DNA of 64,000 bases from contig NC_134399.1 in NCBI RefSeq assembly GCF_050003625.1, forward strand, positions 152,018,473 to 152,082,472. Reading direction: 5' to 3'. The notes beneath the pieces were generated by a model. The model saw nothing but the letters and a program-made list of their open reading frames with translations, was not told where the DNA came from and did not search any database. This DNA is from Haematobia irritans (taxonomy: Eukaryota; Arthropoda; Insecta; Diptera; Muscidae). The position numbers and the translations under genes are program-made. Shown here in pieces: positions 22,863 to 34,420 of this stretch. Within the stretch, counting starts at the first letter, position 1; every line of letters starts with the position of its first letter.

Positions 22863-23850
22863 TTTTCTTTTCGAGAAAGATGCATTTCGTAAATGGTAAT
22901 TAAAAATCCAATTTTTTTATATCCGATTTAACATTATTTTAGTTCATAAGAATTATTTCAAAAATTGTTTTGCATTTTTTAATGACGTGAACTAAAAATG
23001 AAAAAAAAAGTTTAATACAAATGAAATACACGATTTTACTCAAATGAGTAAATTGTTCTAAAGACATTTTAGCAATCTTTAACTCAATTTTTTTCCTTCC
23101 AAATATGAAATATTCCTAAACAACAGAAAAAATATATTACTTTTAATAAATTTTCTTCAATTTGACAAAAATCATTAACTTATGATTTTCCCAATTAAAA
23201 AGTTGATGAAAGTTGAAAACTTTTTTAATTAAAAAATTAATTGATACTATCAACCTTCTAATCAACATAGAAACTTTAAGTCGTTAAAGTCTATGATTGA
23301 AAGTTTTAAATTTTCAATTAAAGAATTAATTGATGCAATTAACTTTTTAATCGAACTCGGAAGACTAAGTCATTTAAAAAATTATGGATTTGTTTTCTAA
23401 TTTTTAATTAAATATTTATTTGAAACAATCAATTTTTTAATCAAATTAAAAAGTTATTAAAAATAGTCATAGAAAGTGGTTGAAATATAGTATAGTGATT
23501 AAAAATAGTCATGTTTTTAATTAAAAAAAACAATTGAATTTTGCGATTAACATATATTAAAAATGTAATTGTATCAATTAAAATATTAATTGAAATTTTG
23601 TAATGAAATCAATAAATTTTTTAATGAAGTATTTTTTTTATGCCCAATTAAAACTATGATTGATACTATCATTTTCGTGGTTGAAGACACTTGAATTAAA
23701 AAATTAATTTGATCAAATAATTTTGTGATTGAGTCAGAAAAAAACATATTCTGTGTGTATCATGTTGAAATTACTAAAAAATTTTAGTTAACATTTTCTA
23801 AAATAAAACTATGTTTTCTTTCATGGTGGGTTCACTTTTTTCTGGGTGTA
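22863..23850. repeat. Overlapping family A and C MITE fragments
   Basis: Family C-like sequence (22870-23180 and 23760-23850, with TGGTGGGTTCACTTTTTTCT at the right) surrounds a long diverged family A element (23185-23760) of CAATTAA/TTAATTG words ending GATTGAGTCAGAAAAAAACA. This is consistent with A inserted in C. Confidence 0.6.
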
Positions 23851-24999
23851 TACTTTCCAGAACATCGCGAACGATAAAATGGTATATAGTCTTTTTATGA
23901 AAAAATTGAAAAATTTTTTCTGTGTAAAATACAATTATCTAATACGAAAAAGGCAATTTGTTTTTGGTGTCATCACCATTAAGGTACCACTTGTCGTCAT
24001 CCTTTAGATTTTTTGCGGCTTTCATAAGTGTGTATCAAAATTTCACAAATTACTTGGAATTCATCCTCAATTCCACTAACGCTTCAAATCGTTTAGAAAT
24101 TTTGTCCCTTGCGACAGTTTCTTTTCGTTTGGTGAAATGCCGCTCTGTTTTTTTGCTCTGTGTGACCCGATCTTATTATGTCACTTGCATGCAGCACTTT
24201 TGTCTTATGTCCGTCTTTGGACGCACTGCACATGTGCAGCCCCCATAAGAGGCTAATACAAAAGGACACAAACCTTTCGCTCGAACAATAGAAGGCGCAT
24301 CACCAAACAATGAAATACAATAGAAATGACATAATTTGTGATCAATGCATTTTTTTGTTGGCCCTTATGTCCTGTAGGAACAACAAATAAAAATTCTTTT
24401 GAGTAATGCCGCATATAGTGCGCACCACAGACCAACTGGTTGCCTATATTAGGTCAGGTCCTTTTTGCTTTGTATCTAGCAGGGGTATGAAAACACTTGT
24501 TCTATTGGTTAGGAGAGAGGTGATAGTCGTAAATTTGGGAAATTGATTCTAAAAGATTTACTGTTGGCCGTGTCAGACATTGCAGGAGATATGTTGTGCC
24601 TTAGAAAATCTCGGAGACACAAGGTAAATTTGGAGTAGTTATTAAACAATAGAAACGCCAAAGTTTTTTTTTTATATTAAATCAAAAGCGGAAGACTTTT
24701 CGAATTGGCAGCAAGATGAAAAATTCCGTCAAGAGGCTTCAAGAAAATGGGATGCGTAAGAAAAACACCAAGAAATGGAATTTGTTGGAAATAAGTCGGA
24801 AAATGGATCCATGGATCCAATATTTGCAGGTTTCTGAATTCCTTCGAAAAGTTTTTATCACAAAAAACAAAACAAATGACAACATTTTTATTTTGGCAAT
24901 AAACAAAATACTTTTTATGCCAAAATTACAGCCAATTTCGTTTATATCAACCTCTTTATGCATTTATGTATGAGGATTGCCTTTTATATTTCAGGCTTA
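23851..24999. other. Largely single-copy-looking sequence, possible decayed exon at 24690-24830
   Basis: A plus-strand frame around 24690-24830 is polar and protein-like (EDFSNWQQDEKFRQEASRKW), contains one stop, and ends at a possible donor (GCAG|GTTTCT). The minus strand of 24040-24130 gives another polar stretch (KRKETVARDKISKRFEALVE). I recognise neither; they may be remnants of one element or pseudogene. Confidence 0.3.
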
Positions 25000-25652
25000 C
25001 ATTGAAAAAAAATATTGTCGTGAGGCCAAAGATTTTATGTCCTTAAAATACGAATGCAAATTTTGTTTTGCATAAAAGACGCATTTTTATAATATAAAGT
25101 TCTTTCCTTGTTCAAAAGTCGATAAACCTTTCAATGAAGTCGTATTGTCCTTATACTAAAGTGATTTGACATAAAAATGGGTATCATAACATGAAAGAAA
25201 AAATTTTTGGGCTAAGGTCAACTTGACTTTAATAATTCAGAAAAGTGATTTAAAAATAATGAAATTGTTTTAAAATGTGTTGTCTTTTTGCATCTTGAGT
25301 ACAAAGGAAAAGAGTGTTCAAAAAAAGGATATGTTTTTCAGCACTTTATTTTAAGGCCGTTTGTTACTTGAAACATAGCACAATTTATACTGGAAGTCGA
25401 GTCTGAATTTGGAAATTAAAGTTGTCGTTAACTATTTAAAAAAAATGTTGATAGCATATGAAGAAACAAAGCTGAAAAAAGAAATTAAAATTTTCTTCCT
25501 AGAACCAAGTACACAAAACCCAAATTTAAAAGAGAATTATGTCTTAAAAGTAACCCTACTTGAATTATCCAATTCTTTGGCTCGGAATCAATGCCACAAT
25601 CATTAGAGTAAAGACAACATCTTTGTAGCCGGGCATGATTTTTTTTTCAGTG
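25000..25652 (+). mobile_element. MITE family B, complete copy 2
   Basis: A 653-bp element from CATTGAAAAAAAATATTGTC to TTTTTTTTCAGTG, with TA on both sides (24998-24999 and 25653-25654). Clearly alignable to 19739-20394. Confidence 0.85.
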
Positions 25653-25679
25653 TAGAGAACAAAAACAAATATTAATTAT

Positions 25680-26430
25680 CGATAATAGCTTTATTGATTT
25701 TCAAAATATTTCCCATAAAGAGCTCTACACTTTGGCATGCGTTTGAACCAATTTACGAAGCACTTTTGCCACTCGGATTGAGGTATCTCCAAAACATGTA
25801 TTCTGAAAGCATCAACCGCTTTTTCAGGTGTTTCAAGTCAGGACGATACGGCGGATGATTCATCAAATCGATGTTTAGAGTGTTAAAAAATGCCATTGTT
25901 GGGGTCTCGCATTTTCGTGGGTTAGAGTGATCCGTTTTCGGCGGTTAGTTTTCTTGATTCCACCGTGGTGCAATGGTTAGTATGCCCGTCTTACATACTC
26001 AGGGTCGTGGGTTCAAACCTAGTTTCCACCAAACAGTTTTTCAGCAGTGGATTATCTCACCTCAGTAATGGTGGTGACATTTCTGAGTGTTTCAAAGCTT
26101 CTCTAAGTGGTTTCACTATAAAAAGGAGGTCCCTTGTTATTGAGCTTAACCTAAAATCGGCCAGTTTTTCCGAAGAAACAGGCGATCATTTACTTGCTTC
26201 GTGTATGAGACACTTTTTTTTGGTTCATCTTTAAATTACCATACAGTAAACTTCGGTTTACTTTCGGACTCATACGCGTAAATCCACAGTTCATCACCTG
26301 TCACGGTGTCATAGACTTGTTTCGAAGCTTCGCGATCGTATTTTCGGACCATTTATTTCGCCCAATCGTCACGAGATTTCGGCTCAAGCAATATTGAATG
26401 TATGCGGGTCCCACTTATGCCAATCATGAA
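25680..26430 (-). pseudogene. mariner transposase pseudogene split by a SINE
   Basis: On the minus strand, 26430-26225 encodes a transposase segment with DREASKQVYDTVTGDELWIY, which contains the first catalytic aspartate context typical of mariner. An in-frame stop lies upstream near 26353. After the SINE (25959-26161), 25900-25690 encodes IDLMNHPPYRPDLKH, matching the third catalytic aspartate (HPPYSPDL-type) motif, and ends with the C-terminus FKRMPKCRALYGKYFENQ followed by a stop near 25700. It is a different mariner lineage from the Himar-like remnant at 1.25 kb. It is inactive because of the insertion, the stop codon and frameshifts. Confidence 0.85.
25959..26161 (+). repeat. SINE copy 4, 3' truncated
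   Basis: A good tRNA-like head (CCACCGTGGTGCAATGGTTA and GGGTTCAAACCTAG B-box region) that stops at CCTAAAATCGG, before the usual 3' region. It interrupts the mariner pseudogene. Confidence 0.85.
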
Positions 26431-26516
26431 ACAAATCATGAAAATCGGTTTGCAGATTTGGCAGCTAAAATAAAATTTCATACACCCAAGGTGACCAACT
26501 TTTGATTGATTGGATA

Positions 26517-26715
26517 AAATTGTTACCTGCAGAAAATCTGGGTATAGGTTTATATGGGGCTATATATAATTATGGACCGATATGGAGAAATTTTTGACCG
26601 CAACAAATTTTAACCGTATCGGATGAAATTAGCACGTCCATGAAGCTATGGAAATCAAATCTGGGGGTCGGTTGTTATGGGGGGTGGGGGCTAATAATTA
26701 TGAACCGACTAGAGT
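26517..26715 (-). repeat. DINE-1-like fragment, one to two tandem units
   Basis: Contains GGTTTATATGGGGCTATATA and ATTATGGACCGATATGGA. Isolated units without ends. Confidence 0.75.
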
Positions 26716-26719
26716 AATC

Positions 26720-27600
26720 CGGCCCGCTTCGCTGCGCCTCCCGAATAATATTTTTGTTAACTTAGTCAACCATATCCTTCGATCTGAAAACAAAATCGAA
26801 AAGATTTGAACTCTTTTAAAAAGTAGGGTCAGGGGAAGTCAGCAAAAACGTAAGTACTGATTAATCACTCCATGGTTACCACACACGTGTCCAGTATGTT
26901 ACATTTCAAAAAAGTCGGACTACTTGCTTTTTCTACAATCCTCTACTTTCTATTTTCAAAAAATCGGGCAAAAGGAACCCCCCCCCCCTCTTTTGCTCCT
27001 TCCCGACCAGATATCGCAAGTTCACGTACAATATATCCATTTCACAAACTACCCAACTTCACTATTCCCCTTCCCCAACCAGACATCGAAAAATCATATA
27101 CCCTGTGTAAATTTAAAAATCTTCTTCCAATTTCAAGTAAATCTATTTTTTAAAGGGGCGTCACTTTCGCTTCAAATTGCAAGATAATCTGTAAACTTTC
27201 CTTCAAGTCTCATAGTGTGGGGCAAGGAGAAGGCTCCCATCCAAATACCCAAAAATCAAGTACACCATATTGATTTCATAACCTTCCCCTACGGCCTTTG
27301 TAAATTTCAAGTAAATTTGAGAATTCTAGTTTTTTCAGTTTTAGAGGAGGTCTTCCTCCCCGTTCAAATATCGAAAAATGATATAGCGTATATTGTGTAG
27401 ACGTCCCAGAAAATCTCAAGGAAATTAAAAGCCCAATTTTTAGGTCAAGGGGAGGCCCCTCTTCCTTTCCGAATATCACAAAATCAGATATCCATCATAA
27501 CAATATAACCTACCCCACATCCTCTGTAAATTTCAAGTCAATTGGAAAAGTTTAATTGTTTCAGGGAACGTTCTTAGTTCTCCGTAAAATTTCAGTAAGT
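26720..27600. repeat. Degenerate ~100-bp repeats with G- and C-rich tracts
   Basis: Recurring words AAAAAGTCGG, GGGGAGGCCCCTC-like tracts and ATATCGAAAAATNATATA at roughly 100-110-bp spacing, alternating G-rich and C-rich. Related sequence occurs at 29425-29930. Open frames here (27215-27400, 26872-27153) are accidental. No gene. Confidence 0.5.
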
Positions 27601-27621
27601 CGACAAATTTTACTGTTAAAA

Positions 27622-29430
27622 AAAAAACAAGTATATACGGCCGTAAGTTCGGCCAGGCCGAAGCTTATGTACCCTCCACCATGGATTGCGCAGAAACTTC
27701 TACTAAAGACTGTCATCCACAATCGAATTACTTGGGTGGCGGTAACACTTGCCGATGGCAAGGTATCTTAAAACTTCCTAACGCCGTAATATATACCACA
27801 TAGTCCATACGTGGTATATATTAAACTAAAAAGGCCGATTAAATACGTATATAGTTAAGTTTAAAGTTTCTATAGAAATACAATTTTGACAAAATAAAAT
27901 TTTGACAACATTTTCTATAGAAATAAAATTTGGAAAAATGTTTCTATAGAAATCAAATTTGGAAAAAATTTTCTATAAAAATAAAATTTTGACAAAATTT
28001 TCTATAAAAATAAAATTTTGACAAAATTTTCGATAGAAATAAAACTTGGAAAAAATTTTCTATAGAAATAAAATTTTGACAAAATTTTCTATAGAAATAA
28101 AATCTTGACAAAATTTTCTATAGAAATAACATTTTGACAATGTTTTCTATAAAAATAAAATGTTGGTAGATTATTTTTGGCTCGAGTGGCAACCATGATT
28201 ATGAACCGATATGGACCGATTTTTGTGTGATTTGGGATCGGATATATGTAACTATAGACCGACACGGACCAATTTTGGCATGGTTAGTAGCGGCCTTATA
28301 CTAACACCACGTTGCAAATTTCAACCGGATCGGATGAATTTTGCTCCTCCAAGAGGCTCCGGAGATCAAATTTGGGGAACGGTTATATATAATTATGTAC
28401 CGATATGAACCAATTCTTCCGTGTTTCTTAGAGACCACATTCTAACACCATGTTCCAAATTTCAACCGGATCGAATGAATTTTGCTCCTCCAAGAGGCTC
28501 CGGAGGACAAATCAGGGGATCGATTTATATGGGGGCTATATATAATTATGGACCGATATGGACCAATTCTTGCATGGTTGTTATAGATCATATACTAACA
28601 CCACGTGCCAAATTTCAACCGGATAGGATGAATTTTGTTCCTCTAAGACGCTCCGGAGGTCAAATCTTGGGATCGGCTTATATGGGGGCTATATATAATT
28701 ATGGACCGATATGAACCAATTTTGGCATGGTTGTTAGAGACAATTTACTAACATTACGTACCAAATTTCAATCGGATCGGATGACTTTTGCTCCTCTAAG
28801 AGGCTCCGGAGGTCAAATGTGGTTTATATGGGGGTTTATATGGGGGCTTTATATAATTATGGACCGATGTGGACCAATTTCTGCATGGTTGTTAGAGACC
28901 ATATACTAACCCCATGTACCAAATTTCAGCCGGATCAGATGAAATTTGGTTCTCTTATAGGCTCCGCAAGCCAAATCGGGGGATCGGTTTATATGGGGGC
29001 TATATGTAATTATGGACCGATATGGACCAATTTCTGCATGGTTGTTAGAGACCATATACTAATACCACTATGTACCAAATTTCAGCCGGATCGGATGAAA
29101 TTTGCTTCTCTTAGAGCAATCGCAAGCCAAATTTGGGGGTCCGTTTATATGGGGGCTATACGTAAAAGTGGACCGATATGGCCCATTTGCAATACCATCC
29201 GACCTACATCAATAACAACTACTTGTGCCAAGTTTCAAGTCGATAGGTTTTTTCGTTCCGAAGTTAGCGTGATTTCAACAGACGGACGGACGGACATGCT
29301 CAGATCGACTCAGAATTTCACCACGACCCAGAATATATATACTTTATGGGGTCTTCGAGCAATATTTCGATGTGTTACAAACGGAATGACAAAGTTAATA
29401 TACCCCCATCCAATGGTGGAGGGTATAAAA
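27622..29430 (-). mobile_element. DINE-1-like element with 153-bp tandem repeats, copy 3
   Basis: The best preserved copy. On the minus strand it starts at about 29427 with the TATACCCTCCACCATTGGAT hairpin, then has the CCATAAAGTATATATATTCT block and CATGTCCGTCCGTCCGTCTG. About six tandem units follow (28200-29160). It ends near 27622 with the perfect 15-bp palindrome TTCGGCCTGGCCGAA and ACTTGTTTTTTTTTT. A TTTCTATAGAAA array (27860-28165) sits in the variable region. A 3' stem-loop and ~150-bp central repeats are typical of Helentron-associated (DINE-1) elements. The 260-codon frame at 28819-29601 is a product of the repeat. Confidence 0.85.
27860..28165. repeat. TTTCTATAGAAA minisatellite array
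   Basis: About ten units of the 28-29-bp minisatellite inside the DINE-1-like element. Confidence 0.9.
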
Positions 29431-29930
29431 AAAGTCGGACAAAGGGGAGGCCCCCTCATCGACCAATTATCGAAAAATAAAGCTGTTCTTTGCCTAGACG
29501 CCCCCTTCAACCTTCCCGGAAAATTTCAAGCAAATCGGATCATTATGTTCCAATTTTCAAAATGTCGGGTAAGGGAGAGGTCCCCCTTTCCGTCCAAATA
29601 ATAAAAAATCAGGTACCCCATAATAAATTCATAACCTCACGGGGTGTTCTCTATAAATCTAAAGTAAATCAGAGAATTTTTGTTTTTTTTTACTGTACTT
29701 TAAACAAAACCCGTGTAAAGGGTGGTCCATCTCCGCGACCAAATATCGAAAAATAAAGTAGCGGGTCTTTGTCGAGACATCACCCCTATCCTTCCTTGGA
29801 AATTTCACCCAAATCGTAGAACTTTGGCCCAATTTTGAAAAAGTCGGACAAGGGGGATGTCCCCCTCCCCCTCCATATGTCAAAAAATGAGGTACCCTAT
29901 TTTCACCACATGATTACCCTCTACCTTCTC
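29425..29930. repeat. Degenerate G/C-tract repeats
   Basis: Same class as 26720-27600: AAAAAAGTCGGACAAAGGGG, then ATTATCGAAAAATAAAG, repeated about every 100 bp. No gene. Confidence 0.55.
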
Positions 29931-29931
29931 C

Positions 29932-30300
29932 GAGCCCGAGACCTTTCCAACGAATGCAAAACCGTGGAAATCGGTTCGTGCGTTCTGGAGTTGCATCAAA
30001 GATGGCGTTGTATATAAAAAAGATTTCCCGATTTTTCGTTGAAACTTTTCTTGAATTTTCTTATGGAGCCTGAGGCCTTTCCAACGAATGCAAAACCGTG
30101 GAAATCGGTTCGTGCGTTCTGGAGTTGCATCAGAGATGGCGCTGTATATAAAAATGAGTTTCCCGCTTTTCCGTTTAAACTTTTCTAGAATTTTCTTTGC
30201 TATAAACCGTACGGAGCCCGAAACCTTTCCAACGAATGCAAACCCGTGGAAATCGGAACGTGCGTTCTGGAGTTATTGCGTCAGGAAGGAAACCCCGACT
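29932..30300 (+). repeat. Three-copy tandem repeat, ~133-150-bp period
   Basis: Units start with GAGCCCGAGACCTTTCCAAC at about 29932, 30065 and 30215, and share GGAAATCGGTTCGTGCGTTC and GAGTTGCATCANAGATGGCG. The units are relatively GC-rich for this window. Not recognised as a known gene. Confidence 0.8.
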
Positions 30301-30329
30301 TATTTTTATATATTAGATATGGATCAATT

Positions 30330-30613
30330 TGTGCATGGTTATTAGAGGTCATATACTATCACCAAATTTCAACCGAATCTGATGAAATTTGCTCCTGCAA
30401 GGCGCTTCGCGAACTCCAAATATAGAGGTCGGTTTATATGGGGGCTATACGTAACAGTGGTCCGATATGGCCCATTTGCAATATCAATAAAACTACTTGT
30501 GCCAAGTTTCAGGTCGATAAATTGTTTCGATCGGAAGTTTCAACAGATGAACGGACGGACATCGCTAGATCGACTCAGAGTTACACGACGACCCAGAATA
30601 TATATACTTTATG
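30330..30613 (-). repeat. DINE-1-like element, part left of the LINE
   Basis: Contains GGTCGGTTTATATGGGGGCT, ATATGGCCCATTTGCAATAT and GATCGACTCAGAGTTACACG. It continues after the LINE at 31802-31868 and after the SINE at 32228-32262. Confidence 0.8.
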
Positions 30614-31540
30614 TCCTTCCACAAACATATTGTAAAACGAAACAACACAGCGAAATGTAGTATCAACTCAACTTGGAATGAGTATCTAAATAAGAATGAT
30701 GTGAGCCTTAGCTCCAAATGGAAGCTGTATCAAGCAATTTGTAGATCAATTCAAACTTATGCTGCTCAAATTTGGGGTTATAGCAATTTTGATGAAGTGG
30801 ATAAGCTACAGAGATATTTTATAAAGCGCATACTAAAACTTCCTGATTTCATACCTAATTATGCGATCAGTTTGGAAACAAATACTGATGATGGTCATTT
30901 CGTTTGCTTGGAGCTCCATATGAAATATATACACAAAACATTATTCAGAATGCATCGAAACAGACTTCCTCATATGTTGTCATTGCAGATACTGTCAAGA
31001 AATATATTCTGGGCAAAGAGCATAAATGATATAGCAAATGAATTCAACTGCAAATTTGAAATCGATACACCAGAGATGGATTGGATGAATAATGGAATGT
31101 ATGTGCTAAGAAGGTTGAAAGAGAAACGGGTTGATGAGATGGCAATCTTGGCTAAAGCAAGTTGCACCAGGTTCTACAAGTTTCTGAACTTTAACGGGGG
31201 AGAAAGTTATATGAATGACGAAAATCATCAGACGTTAATTACAACAATTATGAAAACAAGGTGCGACTTGCTTGGACTAAACGCGAATAAGTTTAGTTCA
31301 CTGGAGAATAAAAACTGCTCCCTTTGCAATACACAGCAGGAAGAAAATCTTCTGCATTTCATGGCTACATGTCCAATACTCCGAGAGTTCAGAATCAGAC
31401 ATTTAGGAAAACCAATTTTAAGTCAAACTGAATTAATTGATATTTTGAACGGAGAGGTATTTGCCAACTGGAATAATATAAGTTCATATGTTCAAGAGGC
31501 ACTAAGATATAGGACATTCCTTATAAGTGAATTTGCCTGA
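30614..31540 (+). pseudogene. C-terminal part of LINE ORF2 (after the reverse transcriptase)
   Basis: About 308 codons, open to the stop at 31538-31540. The N-terminal part (KLYQAICRSIQTYAAQIWGY) looks like the RT thumb region of non-LTR elements. Near the C-terminus is a CCHC zinc-knuckle-like motif, CSLCNTQQEENLLHFMATC (C-X2-C-X9-H-X4-C), commonly found after the RT in I/Jockey-type LINEs. The frame is intact but lacks the endonuclease and catalytic RT domains because of 5' truncation. The ATG at 30611 belongs to the target site, not to the element. Clade not determined. Confidence 0.8.
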
Positions 31541-31801
31541 ATAATTAACTAGTACACATTGTATTTAAGACAAACATTGCAAAATAAATAGAAAAATGAA
31601 ATTTAGTAAAGCACCAAAATGACAGACGGCTTCACGCCATTGTCATAAGTATCAGATAAATATTTTCTTCAATTTACCAATTTACTAATGTATATTAAAT
31701 ATTGTGAGAATGTAAAATTTATAAAAATTAAATTAATTATTGATCTCTGAAAATGTAAAATTTGATTCTAATAATAAAGGAAATATTACTACTACTACTA
31801 C
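30614..31801 (+). mobile_element. 5'-truncated LINE (non-LTR retrotransposon)
   Basis: About 1.19 kb inserted into a DINE-1-like element with a 13-bp target-site duplication, TATATACTTTATG, at 30601-30613 and 31802-31814. It ends in a trinucleotide tail of ACT repeats (31786-31801) instead of poly(A). It contains the 3' end of the second ORF, a short 3' UTR and the tail. A truncated 5' end plus a variable-length duplication is the normal outcome of target-primed reverse transcription. Confidence 0.9.
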
Positions 31802-31868
31802 TATATACTTTATGGGATCTGAGACCAATATTTTGATGTGCTACAAACGGAATGATATAGTTACTATA

Positions 31869-32227
31869 TTTGGGAGCCTATATATCCACCGTGGTGCAAT
31901 GGTTAGCATGTCCGCCTTGTATACACAAGATCGTGGGTTCGATTCCTGCTTCGACCGAACACCAAAAAGTTTTTCATCGCTGGATTATCCCACCTCAGTA
32001 ATGCTGGTGACATTTCTGAAGGTCTTAAAACTTTTCTAAGTGGTTTCACTGCAATGTGGAACGCCGTTCAGACTCGGCTATAAAAAGGAGGTCCCTTGTC
32101 ATTGAGCTTAACATGGAATCGGGCAGCACTCAGTGATAAGATAGAAGTTCACCAATGTGGTATCACAATGGACTGAATAGTCTAAGTGAGCCTGATACAT
32201 CGGGCTGCCACCTAACCTAACCTAACC
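31869..32227 (+). mobile_element. tRNA-derived SINE, copy 5, with intact B box
   Basis: Flanked by a 7-bp duplication, TACTATA (31862-31868 and 32228-32234). Contains the A-box region (TGGTGCAATGGTTAGCATG) and B box (GGGTTCGATTCCTGC), the full body, and a tail of CCTAA units (32213-32227). It is inserted in the 3' part of the DINE-1-like element already carrying the LINE. Confidence 0.9.
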
Positions 32228-32262
32228 TACTATACCCCTCATCCTATGGTGGAGGGTATACA

Positions 32263-33889
32263 AATTACAAAAGAGGGACGTATTTGGACATTGTTCTCTT
32301 AAAATTGTTTACTATTTTCATAATTATTTTGGGGGACGGTTTCTAGTAAAAAGTAGTAACTAGTAGTAGGTAAAGGAACACAATCAAGGGTAAGGTCACA
32401 TTAGGTAAATATTTGACAAAAATGGGTGTCCAAATTTTTTCTCGAGATGAATTTTGAAATATCTGGATAAAGATTTTGAAAAAAAAACTGCTATCGTGAT
32501 GTTATCTATTGCTGGTTTCACTATGCTTGGTCGGCTTCCTTTTGGATTTCTGTCAAGTATTAGTGCTTAGTGTGACCGTAGCTTAAGTTTACTTTACTAA
32601 TAATTCTTTCTGTGAATCTTACGAATATTTTCGGAATATATGTAAAATAAAATTATTTCCGTTTGGTTGTATTTAGTACAGGCGCTATGAATACAGGCCC
32701 CATAAAATGAGCCTTGAAACTTAAATAAAGTAGTACAAGGCACTACGGTGGCACCTATCAGATAATGTTGCCTCCGCTCAAGCTTTCCGATTTTGTATCA
32801 TATTAAAATCGCAAAAAAAAAAATAATTGTCCTCTGAATTCTAAAATTCTAGGTTAATTATTTTGAAAAAAATACTAACCCATACGGGCTTAAATTTTCC
32901 TGTTGCATGCATTCAAAAGTCAACAAAGAAAGGATACCAAGTCAAATTCATTTGAATTTAAAAGAATGACAAAAGTTAACTCTTTACCCAAAGAAGTTAG
33001 AAAATTTTGGAATATCAGCCGTATGACTTCTGCGAGTCAATTGGTGAAAACTCCCAGATTAAACTATGATTAAAAGGGTAAATCGTCAAAATGTAGTGGG
33101 CCTGCGAACAACTCTGGCGGAAAATATTTGCTGACATACAATGGGATTACAACGCGACTTGAAGCATTAATCCAATTAACAAATCACCATAACGTCCAAA
33201 TCCTTTGGTCGCCGAAATATAACTCTTGCCTATTGTTCTCTAAAACAATATGGTAAGAATATAACATACACATGTGCGACATACCACTGGGAAATACTGG
33301 GAGTGCTGTATGAGAGCGAGGCTATCCAAAAGAAAGGCTTAACAATACTATGTTCAGTGATATATGATCCCGGCCTCGTATATCATTGGTCATTCCCATT
33401 ATGGGTCATGGTGGAGTCCATATCGTGTATATGACCTGTAACACTATGGGTGTATATGTGTGAATTTGTTTGTTGACTTTGGATGAGAGGAAGCAAAGGC
33501 TGGTTGTATTTGAATATGAGTATGAGAGTAAATAAATCTTGCGGATTACCGCAATTGTATCCTTTGACTTTTTCCTGGTTAAGCGCTTATGAATTTTTAT
33601 GACAAGCTTATCAATGATTTTTGTACAAATTTCAACACCTTCTACCTGCGGATAGTCATGCAAGCATACGTTTATGTGTGTGAAGCATCCATCCCTTCCT
33701 CAAAAGACCACACCTAGGTATATTTAACCACCCTACTGAGAGTGATTATGACCTGTGGTTTAATCCAAGACCACCATACATTCATTGCACAGTGAAAGGA
33801 TTAACTGCTCATTTCATTTCATTCCACTCACTCTTCCCCATTGCTTATTTTTCGCTTCTCTGGTTTGGGTAAAATAAATCTTCAGTTCT
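32263..33889. other. No recognised gene
   Basis: Mixed AT-rich sequence. The 32280-32380 part (GGACGGTTTCTAGTAAAAAG, AGTAGTAACTAGTAGTA) is a repeat also found at 39830-39950. The rest (32.6-33.9 kb) appears single-copy within the window, with no conserved coding frame. Confidence 0.45.
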
Positions 33890-34420
33890 TATTAAGATCA
33901 TGCCTCTTTCAAATCTCTTCAAATGCAGGCTTAACTTTTGGATTTATCCCTACAAATTGACGATCAAGCGTAACGCTTAGATTTTGAAGGTTCTAGTACC
34001 ATGGCGATGGAATGACCAGTGTGTAAATGTTTTGGCGATTATTTGAAACATGCGTACAATATTCATGGCTAGTCCCAAGCTTACAACACTGTAATCCACT
34101 GCTCATGCTGAAAATGTGCCACGATTAGAAGATCCATTTCGTGAGAAAGTCTGACTAAGCTTAAAAGATTTTCCATAGATTTTATCCTGTAAACGGTAGG
34201 TTCATCATGGAGATCCATGCAGAATCGGCTAGACTAGATGTGCTGTGTTGTGTTGATTAGATGATGAATCTCTGATTAGAGTGTTGATAAAGTCAGATAT
34301 TCTTCGTTAATATGGGATATATGACATGGGGGCGTATCGATTAAGTTGGCAGTGGAAGGAAGTTCGATGCAAGATGATCTCTTTGCCGGATATATAGATT
34401 AGGATGGTGGATGATCTGTA
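33890..34420 (+). repeat. Unclassified ~530-bp dispersed repeat, copy 1
   Basis: Direct repeat of 37790-38320 with high similarity over the whole length (shared words GACGATCAAGCGTAACGCTT, GACCAGTGTGTAAATGTTTT, CTTACAACACTGTAATCCAC, TTTGCCGGATATATAGATTA). No coding frame, Pol III boxes or terminal repeats are visible. Confidence 0.85.

Noticed and set aside
28819..29601. 260-codon open frame
   Set aside because: Same DINE-1 repeat translated; it crosses the element's end into unrelated sequence.
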